NCBI RefSeq assembly: GCF_023703325.1
Contig: NZ_JAMQGM010000029.1
Location: 1-64,000 of the forward strand
Direction: 5' to 3'
DNA length: 64,000 nt
From: Streptomyces meridianus
GTDB taxonomy: Bacteria > Actinomycetota > Actinomycetes > Streptomycetales > Streptomycetaceae
The position numbers were made by a program, and so were the translations under genes. Below, one piece after another: positions 38,438 to 46,476 of the stretch. The notes beneath the pieces were generated by a model that had not been told where the DNA came from, ran no database searches, and worked only from the letters and a program-made list of their open reading frames with translations. Numbering within the stretch: position 1 is the first letter of the stretch; each line of letters starts with the position of its first letter.

Positions 38438-39724
38438 GTGGTACTCGTCGCGGTCTTCGGGGTCGCTCTGCTCGTCGCCGTCCTGGTGTCGGGACTCGCG
38501 GCCCGTTCGGTGCTCTCCACCTCTCTGCTGTTCCTCGTCGCCGGTGCACTGGTCGGCGACGAGTTCCTCGGGCTGATCCACATCACCCCGGACAACCCGA
38601 TGGTCGCGGCCACGGCCGATCTGGCCCTGTTCACCGTACTGTTCACCGACGGGATGCACGTCTCCTTCCCCGCCCTGCGCGGGGCGTGGCGCAATCCCGC
38701 CCGGGCCCTGGGGCTGGGCATGCCGCTCGCTTTCGCCGGCATGGCGCTGATCACGCACTATCTGGTCGGGCTCGACTGGACGACGTCCTTCCTCGTCGGG
38801 GCGGTCCTCGCGCCGACCGACCCCGTGTTCGCCTCGGCCATCGTCGGGCGCAAGGAAGTCCCGGCACGGCTGCGGCAGTTGCTGAACGTGGAGAGCGGGA
38901 TCAATGACGGGCTGGCCCTGCCGGTCGTCCTGATCCTGATCGCGACGGCGGGCCCGACCTCGGGCCCCGCCCAGGCATCGCTACCGCAGATCGCCGCCGA
39001 ACTCGTCGGCGGACTGGCACTGGGCGCCGTCCTGCCGTACGTGGTGAACCGGCTCGTCCGCCTCCCACTGCTCGGCGCCGAGCCCAAGCTGCAGCCACTG
39101 CTGCCCCTGGCGACCGGGGTGATCCTCTACGCGGTGTGTCATCTGACGCACGCCAACCCCTACCTGGCCGCGTTCTCGGCCGGCGCGGTCCTGGCATCCG
39201 TGTCGCCGGAGAGCCGGGCTGCCTTCGAGGGCCTCGGCGACGCCCTGGCGGAGCTGAGCAAGTTCGCCGCCCTGCTCGTCTTCGGAGCCCTGCTCACACC
39301 TCAGCTCTTCGGCGACCTCTCCGTCGGCGGCTACGTCGCGGTCGTCCTCGCCATCGTGCTGATCCGGCCGGCCTCCCTGCTCCTGTCGCTGGTCGGCAGC
39401 CGGTTCGACCGGCGCGAGCGGCTGGCGGCAGCGTGGTTCGGGCCCAAGGGGTTCGCCTCGGTCGTCTACGGGCTGCTGGTGCTGCAGTCCGGCATCCCCC
39501 AGGGAAGCGAGGCGTATGCCCTGATCGCGGTGTGCATCGCGTTCTCCATCGCCGCGCACAGCAGCACGGACGTCCCCATCGCCCGGCTCTTCGACGTCGA
39601 GGACCTCGTCGGGATCCCGGACGACGACGAAGACGGCAGACGCGCGCAGGTGGAGCGGGCGTCGCAGGCAGAGCGGGAGTCGCGGCCCGCGGACGCGCAA
39701 GGGTACGGCCGGGTGCGCACCTGA
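38438..39724 (+). CDS. Cation/proton antiporter, CPA1 family
   Basis: Membrane antiporter of 428 aa with 11-13 helices. GAVLAPTDPVFASAIVG and LNVESGINDGLALPVV contain the CPA1 Asn-Asp pair that carries sodium or potassium and protons; GPKGFASVVYGLLVLQSG is also typical. GTG 38438 follows GGGGGG with 7-base spacing. The C-terminal 40 residues are charged and cytoplasmic. Ion selectivity cannot be read from sequence. Transcribed alone. Confidence 0.9.
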   Translation: MVLVAVFGVALLVAVLVSGLAARSVLSTSLLFLVAGALVGDEFLGLIHITPDNPMVAATADLALFTVLFTDGMHVSFPALRGAWRNPARALGLGMPLAFAGMALITHYLVGLDWTTSFLVGAVLAPTDPVFASAIVGRKEVPARLRQLLNVESGINDGLALPVVLILIATAGPTSGPAQASLPQIAAELVGGLALGAVLPYVVNRLVRLPLLGAEPKLQPLLPLATGVILYAVCHLTHANPYLAAFSAGAVLASVSPESRAAFEGLGDALAELSKFAALLVFGALLTPQLFGDLSVGGYVAVVLAIVLIRPASLLLSLVGSRFDRRERLAAAWFGPKGFASVVYGLLVLQSGIPQGSEAYALIAVCIAFSIAAHSSTDVPIARLFDVEDLVGIPDDDEDGRRAQVERASQAERESRPADAQGYGRVRT

Positions 39725-40200
39725 TCAGCCGGGCGCCCGTCCTCGCACCGCACCCCCGGGGGGCCGGCCACTCAGGCTGACGGCATGCGGTCATCCGGCG
39801 CGCACACGGTGGGCATGCCGAGATCCGTACTGGCCGGGGCGGTGAGGCGGGGAGCAGCCCTGTGCCGTCGGCGCACGACGAGGATCCCGACCCCTTACCC
39901 TGCGCGGACTGACCTGTCGGATCTACGCAACGCCCGACGGCCACGCCGGGGCGCGCACCGTCGACCAGCTCGTCCAGGCGCTTCCCAGCGGATTCCCGGT
40001 ACGTGGCAACGCTCGCCGAAGGTCTGGCGGTCTGCTCGGCATCATGCGCCCCGGGCCGGGGACCTGACTTCGACCGGCCATGAAGCGCATGCGCTCTTCG
40101 CCGGGTGCTCGAGGTGGGATCGGAGCGTGTCGAGAGGTGTGGCGCTGGACCGGACTGCGCTCCTCGGGGCGAGGCCCGAATTGTCCCGAGGACAAGCGCG
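39725..40200. other. Intergenic region with possible gene debris
   Basis: 476 bases between convergent genes. One short frame near 39905-40060 gives LTCRIYATPDGHAGARTVDQ, which looks like decayed coding sequence, but no start and no recognisable family. A small inverted repeat TTGTCC-CGA-GGACAA lies at the right end. Confidence 0.35.
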
Positions 40201-40713
40201 TCAGTGAGAGGCGTGGACCGCGGCGTGGCCCTGGCCGCGGCCGATCATCCACTTGTTGACCGGGGTCGTGATCAGGAAGGCGACGGCGAAGCCGCCCAGC
40301 AGCGAGGACCAGAACAGGGCGTCGGAGAGGTGGGCGTCCATCGCCCCCGGCACCACGGCGATGATGCCGTTGTCCACGAGCTCCATCACGGCGATGGACA
40401 CGGTGTCCGCGGCCAACGCCACCTTGATCGCGCTCTTCCAGCCCAGGTGTGACCTCCGCACGGCGAGCAGCGTGAGCGAGTAGCCGAAGAGGAACGCGAA
40501 AGCGATCGCCAGGAGCATGGTGGGCACGTTGCCCCACATCAGGGCGGTTCCGATGACCATGCCGAGGATTTCACCGATCGCACAGCCGGTCAGGCAGTGC
40601 AGGGTGGCCTTGGCCGCCATTCCCCAGGAGGCGCCGCCGTGAGCACCGTGATCTGCGTCCGCCATGTGCGCGGCGTGGTCGTGGGCGGTGTCGGTGTGGT
40701 CCGTCACAGTCAT
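40201..40713 (-). CDS. DUF4396 membrane protein with His-rich N terminus
   Basis: Membrane protein of 170 aa with four helices, DUF4396 type. The N-terminal 30 residues are rich in His and Asp (HTDTAHDHAAHMADADHGAH), a likely metal-binding tail, and TLHCLTGCAIGEILGM has Cys40 and Cys44 at the start of the first helix. ATG 40713 has GACGGG 6 bases upstream; an ATG six bases earlier is too close to it. A CsoR-type palindrome 41 bases upstream suggests metal or persulfide induction. Next to a P1B ATPase and a DUF305 gene; transport or chaperone role inferred. Confidence 0.82.
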   Translation of the reverse strand: MTVTDHTDTAHDHAAHMADADHGAHGGASWGMAAKATLHCLTGCAIGEILGMVIGTALMWGNVPTMLLAIAFAFLFGYSLTLLAVRRSHLGWKSAIKVALAADTVSIAVMELVDNGIIAVVPGAMDAHLSDALFWSSLLGGFAVAFLITTPVNKWMIGRGQGHAAVHASH

Positions 40714-40753
40714 CCCCATCCCGTCCAGTGCGGTTCGGTTCCCGCGGCCACCA

Positions 40754-40768
40754 TACCCCCACGGGGTA
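40754..40768. promoter_or_regulatory. CsoR/CstR-type operator upstream of DUF4396
   Basis: TACCCCCACGGGGTA, an inverted repeat closely like the sites at 21346-21437. It lies upstream of the DUF4396 gene and could be bound by the cst-region repressors or by a CsoR encoded elsewhere. Confidence 0.65.
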
Positions 40769-40839
40769 TTCCCCACTCTCTCCGGATGCCGACGCTCACC
40801 AACTCCTCACACGTCGCGGACCGCTCGTGCTGTCAGGGG

Positions 40840-41193
40840 TGATGGCCGTCCTGGTGGGCGGGATCGCCGGCCGCGGGAGTCCCTGGACTCGAGTGGACGG
40901 TGCCGGGCCGGGGGCGTCTTCGGAAGGTGGTGCCGTCTCGTCGGGTTTCTCGTCTTCCTCCTCGCCACCGCTGTGGCTGTGCCCGCCGGAAGGCTGCTCG
41001 CCCATGGAGTCGGCCACGGAGCGAAGAGAGCCACCTCCCGCCCCCGGCCCGCCTGCGGGGCAACCGCGCGGCCTTGGAGGCCGGGGAACAGTGGTGCGTG
41101 GGCCTGCGGCTGCACGGGCGCATCGACGCAACCGCGTACCAGCGACGCATGAGCGACCCGGCCCACGGCCGGTTCACCCCGGCCCGCCGGTGA
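40840..41193 (+). pseudogene. Probable frameshifted small membrane protein (SHOCT-like tail)
   Basis: Coding character jumps between frames. From 40840 one frame reads MMAVLVGGIAGRGSPWTRVD; a second frame at about 40945-41035 gives a helix LVGFLVFLLATAVAVPAGRL; a third ends at 41193 with LRLHGRIDATAYQRRMSD, which resembles a SHOCT tail. At least two frameshifts are needed to join them. I read this as a decayed gene for a small membrane protein. No single intact frame covers it. Confidence 0.35.
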
Positions 41194-41322
41194 CCCCGGG
41201 AGGCCCACGGGGAAGCCGGTTCGTGCTGACGTTCCGACCCTCGGCAGTGACAATCGACGTGAGGTGTGCAGATCCCGCAGAATCGGCCGGGTCGGCAACA
41301 TCCCCTCGAGGGAGGGACGAGC

Positions 41323-43749
41323 GTGCACGACGTCGAAGACGGTCACGGCCGGTACGACACGGTGGCATCGCGCGACGGGCGCCGGAGGGCTGTGCTGGAT
41401 GTGAGCGGGCTGGCGTGGGCGTCGCAGCAGAGCACGGTCGCCGCCGTGCTGGGCCGGCGCCCCGGGGTCCTCGAGGTCGAGGTCAATCCACTCGCCCAGT
41501 CGGCGACGGTCACGTTCGACCCACGGCGGACGTCGACGCTCCAGCTGCGGCGCTGGGTGACCGAATGCGGCTACCACTGCGCCGGACAGGTCGTGCCTTC
41601 GCACATCTGTGACCCGCTCGTGGATCCCGGCCGGGTCGTCGTCCCCGAAGCTCTCGCGCACGGCGCACCGACCCCGGAGGCAGAGCCTGTAGAGACACCT
41701 GCGGTCCCGGAAGCCGCGGCACCGCCCGAGGCTGTGGGCGAGCACGACCAGAAGTCGATGGCGGCGATGGTCTCCGACATGCGCAACCGCTTCCTGGTCG
41801 CGGTGCTGTTCTCCGTCCCCGTCGTCATCTGGTCGCCCATCGGCGAGGACGTATTCGGCCTCCACGCCCCCGTCCCGTTCGGTCTCCGGCAGGACGTGTG
41901 GGCGCTGCTGCTGAGTCTGCCGGTGATCTTCTATTCGTGCACGATCTTCTTCACCGGCGCCCTGCGCGCCTTGCGGGCCCGCACCCTGGACATGATGGTG
42001 CTGGTCGCGGTCGCCGTCGGCTCCGGCTGGCTGTACTCGCTGATCGTCACCCTGACCGGGGGCGGGGACGTCTTCTACGAGGCGGCCACCGTCCTGGCCT
42101 CCTTCGTCCTGCTCGGCCACTGGTTCGAGATGCGTGCCCGCGGCGGTGCCAACGACGCCATCCGCACGCTTCTCGACCTGGCCCCGCCCAAGGCCCTCGT
42201 CCTGCGTGACGGCGAGCCCGTCGAAGTCCCCACGGCCGAAGTCGAGGTCGGCGATCTCCTGCTGGTCCGCCCGGGCGGGAAGGTCGCCGTCGACGGGACC
42301 GTGGAGGAGGGCGAGAGCGAGGTCGACGAGTCCATGGTCACCGGCGAGAGCCTGCCGGTGCACAAGGCCCCCGGCGACCAGGTCGTCGGCGCCACGATCA
42401 ACGCCAACGGCACGCTGCGGGTCCGTGCCACGAAGGTCGGCTCGGACACCGCGCTCGCGCAGATCGTCGAACTCGTCCAGGAAGCGCAGAACTCGAAAGC
42501 TCCCGGCCAGCGGCTCGCGGACCGGGCCGCGTTCTGGCTGGTGCTCGTCGCCCTCGTGGGCGGGATCGCGACCCTGGCCGTGTGGCTGCTGGCCACCGAC
42601 CGTCCACTGGGCGCTGCGATGCTGTTCGCCATCACCGTCGTGGTGATCACCTGCCCGGACGCTCTGGGCCTGGCCACTCCGACGGCGATCATGGTCGGGA
42701 CGAGTCTCGGGGCGAAACGCGGCGTACTGTTCAAGAACGCCATGGCCCTGGAGGCCTCCGCTTCCATCCGGACCGTGGTGATGGACAAGACCGGGACCCT
42801 GACCCGGGGGGAACCGGAAGTCACCGACCTGGTCACCGCTCCCGGGACGGATGAGGTACGCCTGCTGCAGCTGGTCGCAGCGGTGGAGCGCGAGTCCGAA
42901 CATCCACTGGCCGACGCCGTCGTCCGTTACGCCGAGGCGCAAAGCTCCGGCACCACCGGGGGCACCCAGCAGTTCGAGAACGTTCCCGGGCAGGGCGCGG
43001 TGGCTGTGGTCGACGGCCGCCGGATCGCGGTCGGCAACCGCCGCCTCGCCGAGCAGGAGGGCGCCGATCTCGGCGAGCTCGCCTCGGCCCGTGAGGAACT
43101 GGCCGCAACGGGCCGCACCGTCGTCATCGCCTGCATCGACGGCCGGGCCGCCGGACTGATCGGCATCGCGGACGCGCCTCGCGAAACGTCGGCCGACGCT
43201 GTGGCCGAACTCCACGCCCTCGGTGTCGAGGTCGTCATGCTCACCGGCGACAACCGGGCGACGGCCGAGCGGATCGCTCAGCGGCTCGGCATCGACACGG
43301 TCATCGCCGAGGTGCTCCCCCGCGACAAGGCCGCCAGGATCGCCGAACTCCAGCGCGACGGCCGCAAGGTCGCCATGGTCGGCGACGGCGTCAACGACGC
43401 ACCCGCACTCGCCCAGGCCGACCTGGGCATCGCGATCGGCGCCGGCACCGACGTCGCCATCGAAACCGCCGACCTCGTCCTGATGCGCTCCGACCCCCTG
43501 GACGTGCCCACGGCCCTGCGCATCGGCCGCGGCACCCTGCGCAAGATGCGGCAGAACCTCGGCTGGGCCATCGGCTACAACGCCATCGCCCTGCCCATCG
43601 CCGCCGGGGTCTTCGAACCCGCGACCGGGCTGATCCTCCGGCCCGAGATCGCCGCCGTGTCCATGTCCGGCTCCAGCATCATCGTCGCCGTCAACGCCCT
43701 CGCCCTCAAGCGACTGCACCTGCCGCGGCACGTCCCTGGCATCCGATGA
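41323..43749 (+). CDS. P1B-type heavy-metal ATPase with CPD motif
   Basis: Metal-exporting ATPase of 808 aa. An HMA-like N-terminal domain (residues 25-90) lacks the CxxC site (WASQQS instead). TGES, the phosphorylation motif DKTGTLT with Asp488, SEHPLA and [10 protein letters not shown] are intact. The membrane metal site reads CPD at 444-446 instead of CPC or CPH, while helix 7 [14 protein letters not shown] and helix 8 [16 protein letters not shown] look like copper ATPases. GTG 41323 follows GAGGGAGGGA. Copper is the best guess but not certain. Neighbours are DUF4396 and a DUF305 remnant. Confidence 0.9.
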   Translation: MHDVEDGHGRYDTVASRDGRRRAVLDVSGLAWASQQSTVAAVLGRRPGVLEVEVNPLAQSATVTFDPRRTSTLQLRRWVTECGYHCAGQVVPSHICDPLVDPGRVVVPEALAHGAPTPEAEPVETPAVPEAAAPPEAVGEHDQKSMAAMVSDMRNRFLVAVLFSVPVVIWSPIGEDVFGLHAPVPFGLRQDVWALLLSLPVIFYSCTIFFTGALRALRARTLDMMVLVAVAVGSGWLYSLIVTLTGGGDVFYEAATVLASFVLLGHWFEMRARGGANDAIRTLLDLAPPKALVLRDGEPVEVPTAEVEVGDLLLVRPGGKVAVDGTVEEGESEVDESMVTGESLPVHKAPGDQVVGATINANGTLRVRATKVGSDTALAQIVELVQEAQNSKAPGQRLADRAAFWLVLVALVGGIATLAVWLLATDRPLGAAMLFAITVVVITCPDALGLATPTAIMVGTSLGAKRGVLFKNAMALEASASIRTVVMDKTGTLTRGEPEVTDLVTAPGTDEVRLLQLVAAVERESEHPLADAVVRYAEAQSSGTTGGTQQFENVPGQGAVAVVDGRRIAVGNRRLAEQEGADLGELASAREELAATGRTVVIACIDGRAAGLIGIADAPRETSADAVAELHALGVEVVMLTGDNRATAERIAQRLGIDTVIAEVLPRDKAARIAELQRDGRKVAMVGDGVNDAPALAQADLGIAIGAGTDVAIETADLVLMRSDPLDVPTALRIGRGTLRKMRQNLGWAIGYNAIALPIAAGVFEPATGLILRPEIAAVSMSGSSIIVAVNALALKRLHLPRHVPGIR

Positions 43750-43840
43750 GCCCTCCTGACCCGAACAGCTGCACCTGCCGGCGTCCGATGCTCCGGCGCC
43801 GGGCAGGTTCAACGACGCGGACGTCACGTTCGCCCAGTCG

Positions 43841-44296
43841 ATGATCCCCCGCCACCAGCAGGCGGTGGAGATGGCGCAGCCGGCGGACGGCCGGGCCTCC
43901 GACCCGGAGATCAAGAGCCTGGCCTCGAAGATCGAGAAGGCCCAGGACCCCGAGATCACGACCATGCGAGCATGGCTGAAGTCCTGGGACAAGCCGGAGT
44001 CGGGTTCGGCGCACGGCATGGACCACGGCTCCGGTGACATGGAGGGCATGGACCACTCCGGGATGGCCGGGATGATGTCGAAGAAGGACATGGCCGGCCT
44101 CGAGGCCGCGAAGGGCACCGACTTCGACAAGAAGTTCGCCCGGATGTTGATCGCCCACCACGAGGGCGCGATCAACATGGCCGAGGACGAGCAGAGCAAG
44201 GGGCGCAACGCCACCGCCAAGGAGCTCGCCGGCGTGATCATCAAGGCCCAGACCGCCGAGATCGAGCAGATGAAGGCCCTGCTCGAACGGCTCTGA
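43841..44296 (+). CDS. DUF305 protein, N-terminally truncated
   Basis: Met/His-rich DUF305 protein linked to copper handling. From ATG 43841 it has 151 aa: MIPRHQQAVEMAQ and RMLIAHHEGAINMAEDEQS are the two DUF305 repeats, with a Met/His-rich middle (GMDHGSGDMEGMDHSGM). The conserved start of the family, FNDADVTFAQS, is encoded in frame just upstream (43808-43840), but reaches a stop at about 43752 without ATG or GTG, and no signal peptide remains. The 5' end therefore seems deleted, probably by fusion to the end of the ATPase gene. It may be a pseudogene. Confidence 0.75.
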   Translation: MIPRHQQAVEMAQPADGRASDPEIKSLASKIEKAQDPEITTMRAWLKSWDKPESGSAHGMDHGSGDMEGMDHSGMAGMMSKKDMAGLEAAKGTDFDKKFARMLIAHHEGAINMAEDEQSKGRNATAKELAGVIIKAQTAEIEQMKALLERL

Positions 44297-44312
44297 CCGT
44301 CAGTAGGACGAC

Positions 44313-44349
44313 GCTGTTCCGGGCCCGCCGGTCGCGGGTCCGGAACAGC
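44313..44349 (+). terminator. Terminator after DUF305
   Basis: A 16-base stem with one G-U pair (44313-44328 and 44334-44349), loop 5, just downstream of the DUF305 stop. Confidence 0.75.
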
Positions 44350-44540
44350 CCTGCCCAACTCCCCCCCGATCGCTGCGCGGTGCCCGTTCTCCTGCCTGCC
44401 GCACCCGCCTCAGGACGAGGAACGAACAAGACCCCCAACACCGCCGGCGCCGCAGTGCTCACCTTCGCCCTGACTCGCGTTCACCGGCCGGCCGGGAGGA
44501 CGAGACGCGCATCACACCGGCACCCGGTGCGGCAACGCGA

Positions 44541-44585
44541 GACGGGCTCCTCCGGCGTGACCTTCGTCACTCGGAGAAGCCCGTC
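44541..44585 (-). terminator. Terminator of tRNA-Leu
   Basis: ACGGGCT/AGCCCGT stem, internal loop, TCCG/CGGA, then GTGAC-CTTC-GTCAC at the tip. It starts 11 bases past the tRNA 3' end on the minus strand. The rest of the 299-base gap (44297-44595) has no gene. Confidence 0.65.
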
Positions 44586-44595
44586 TCGGTACTTC

Positions 44596-44682
44596 TGGTG
44601 CGCGAGGGGGGAGTTGAACCCCCACGCCCTTTCGGGCACTGGAACCTGAATCCAGCGCGTCTGCCTATTCCGCCACCCGCGC
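44596..44682 (-). tRNA. tRNA-Leu (anticodon CAG)
   Basis: An 87-base cloverleaf read on the minus strand. Acceptor GCGCGGG pairs with CTCGCGC (one G-U), the 3' CCA is encoded, the anticodon loop is TTCAGGT on the stem CTGGA/TCCAG, and the long variable arm TGCCCGAAAGGGCG is of the class II type of leucine tRNAs. The T arm has GGTTCAACT. It reads CUG, the main leucine codon at this GC content. The 3' end faces the 14-44 kb accessory region. Confidence 0.95.
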
Positions 44683-45005
44683 ATGGGTGCTGTCGCTCGG
44701 CTCTCGTTCCGGACCGTCCGGTCCTGGGAGCGCCTCCCGACATCGAAAACACTAGCACGCTGGCGGGAGTGGTCTCACATGCCCGATCGGCCGCCCGGAG
44801 CGCACCGGGCTACCCTCGACAGCCCCGCCCCGTCGAGGAGGTCGCCGGTTGCGGGACACTGTCCGGACACCGCCCCTACGATCCCTGTACGAGCCGACAC
44901 CGAGCCCGGGGCAGGAAAGGGGAACCACCGGCCCTTGCGGCTCGTGGATACGATCAGTCAGCAGTACGACGACTTCGACACCGACATCAGGGAAGGAGGT
45001 GCCCC
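44683..45005. other. Promoter region between tRNA-Leu and fhaA
   Basis: 323 bases between divergent units. It should hold promoters for both. No canonical -35/-10 pair is clear. GGAAGGAGGT at 44991-45000 is the ribosome binding site of fhaA. Confidence 0.45.
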
Positions 45006-45815
45006 GTGGGAGTACTGAAACGGTTCGAGCAGCGGCTCGAAGGTCTCGTGAACGGCACCTTCGCCAAGGTGTTCAAGTCGGAGGTCCAGCCGGTCGAGAT
45101 CGCCGGCGCCCTCCAGCGCGAGTGCGACAACAACGCAACGATCTGGAACCGCGACCGGACGGTCGTGCCCAACGACTTCATCGTCGAGCTGAGCACCCCC
45201 GACTACGACCGCCTCAGTCCGTACTCCGGACAGCTCGGCGACGAGCTGTCCGCGATGGTGCGCGACTATGCGAAGCAGCAGCGGTACACCTTCATGGGTT
45301 CCATCAAGGTGCACCTCGAGAAGGCGGACGACCTCGACACCGGCCTCTACCGGATCCGCAGCCGCACGCTCGCCTCCAGCGAGTCCCGGGGCCGGCAGCC
45401 CTCGGCCGCACCCCATCCCGGCGGCTACCCTGCACAGCCCTCGGGCCCGCCGCCCATGCCCGCTTCCCCGCCTCCCGGCGGGCGCCCCTCCACGGACGAC
45501 CGTCCCGGTGAAGCCGGCCCCGTGCCGAGCTCCCGGGCCCGTCGCTGGATCGAGATCAACGGCACCCGCCACCAGATCTCCCGGCCGACACTCGTCCTGG
45601 GACGCAGCACCGACGCCGACGTGCGGATCGACGATCCGGGCGTCTCGCGCCGACACTGCGAGATCCGCGTCGGTGCCGCCGCGACCGTCCAGGACCTGGG
45701 GTCGACCAACGGCATCGTGGTGGACGGGCAGCACACCACCCGCGCTACGCTCCGCGACGGCTCGCGAATCGTCGTGGGCAGCACCACCATCGTTTACCGG
45801 CAAGCCGAAGGGTGA
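45006..45815 (+). CDS. fhaA: FhaA: DUF3662 and FHA domain protein
   Basis: Signalling adaptor of 269 aa. Residues 1-115 are DUF3662 (MGVLKRFEQRLEGLVNGTFA); a Pro/Gly-rich linker follows; residues 180-265 are an FHA domain with LGRSTDADVRIDDPGVSRRH and DLGSTNGIVVDG, which binds phosphothreonine. FhaA binds phosphorylated partners of PknB-type kinases and affects peptidoglycan synthesis. GTG 45006 has a very strong GGAAGGAGGT 5 bases upstream. First gene of the fhaA-fhaB-pstP-ftsW-pbpA-pknB cluster. Confidence 0.94.
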   Translation: MGVLKRFEQRLEGLVNGTFAKVFKSEVQPVEIAGALQRECDNNATIWNRDRTVVPNDFIVELSTPDYDRLSPYSGQLGDELSAMVRDYAKQQRYTFMGSIKVHLEKADDLDTGLYRIRSRTLASSESRGRQPSAAPHPGGYPAQPSGPPPMPASPPPGGRPSTDDRPGEAGPVPSSRARRWIEINGTRHQISRPTLVLGRSTDADVRIDDPGVSRRHCEIRVGAAATVQDLGSTNGIVVDGQHTTRATLRDGSRIVVGSTTIVYRQAEG

Positions 45816-45825
45816 AGCGGGGGCA

Positions 45826-46347
45826 ATGTCAGAGCTGACCCTGACGGTCATGCGGTTGGGCTTTCTCGCCGTACTGTGGCTGTTCGTCATCGTGGCCGTG
45901 CAGGTCATCCGTAGCGACCTGTTCGGAACCCGGGTGACCCAGCGCGCGTCGCGCCGGGGCGCCGAGCAGAGCCGCGCGTCCGGCGGGCGGCAGCAGCCCC
46001 CGCCCCAGCGCCAGCAGAGCGGGCGCGGCTCGGGCGGCCGCCAGCGCCGCGGCGCCCCCACCAAGCTGGTCGTGTCGGAGGGCACCCTGACCGGTACCAC
46101 CGTCGCGCTCCAGGGCCAGACGATCAGCCTCGGCCGGGCCCACGACTCGACCATCGTGCTGGACGACGACTACGCCTCCAGCCGGCACGCCAGGATCTAC
46201 CCGGACCGCGACGGACAGTGGATCGTCGAGGACCTCGGGTCGACGAACGGCACGTACCTCGACCGGACCCGGCTCACCACGCCCACACCGATTCCGCTGG
46301 GCGCACCGATCCGCATCGGCAAGACCGTCATCGAGCTGCGGAAGTAG
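45826..46347 (+). CDS. fhaB: FhaB: membrane-anchored FHA domain protein
   Basis: FHA protein of 173 aa. One helix at residues 9-29 (LGFLAVLWLFVIVAVQVIR) anchors it; a basic Gln/Arg-rich linker leads to the FHA domain (residues 78-172) with SLGRAHDSTIVLDDDYASSR and DLGSTNGTYLDRTR. It reads phosphothreonine on cell-division and wall proteins near PknB. Ten bases separate it from fhaA, so they are cotranscribed. Confidence 0.93.
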   Translation: MSELTLTVMRLGFLAVLWLFVIVAVQVIRSDLFGTRVTQRASRRGAEQSRASGGRQQPPPQRQQSGRGSGGRQRRGAPTKLVVSEGTLTGTTVALQGQTISLGRAHDSTIVLDDDYASSRHARIYPDRDGQWIVEDLGSTNGTYLDRTRLTTPTPIPLGAPIRIGKTVIELRK

Positions 46348-46476
46348 TACGACAATGAGCGAGCGAGCCATGACCACCTTGGTCGCCTTGTCGGTCCCCG
46401 AACGGGACTGCGGCACGCTCCCGACCGGAGGGTGGGCACCGTGCGGATGTACCCGGAGCCGACAGGCGAGGTGCGC

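Noticed and set aside
39905-40075. Short frame with LTCRIYATPDGHAGARTVDQ as a gene
   Set aside because: Some coding look, but no start codon, no ribosome binding site and no family recognised; kept only as possible debris.
40807-44358. An open frame of nearly 1200 codons on the minus strand opposite the P1B ATPase
   Set aside because: All ATPase motifs are on the plus strand; the frame is a GC-bias shadow.
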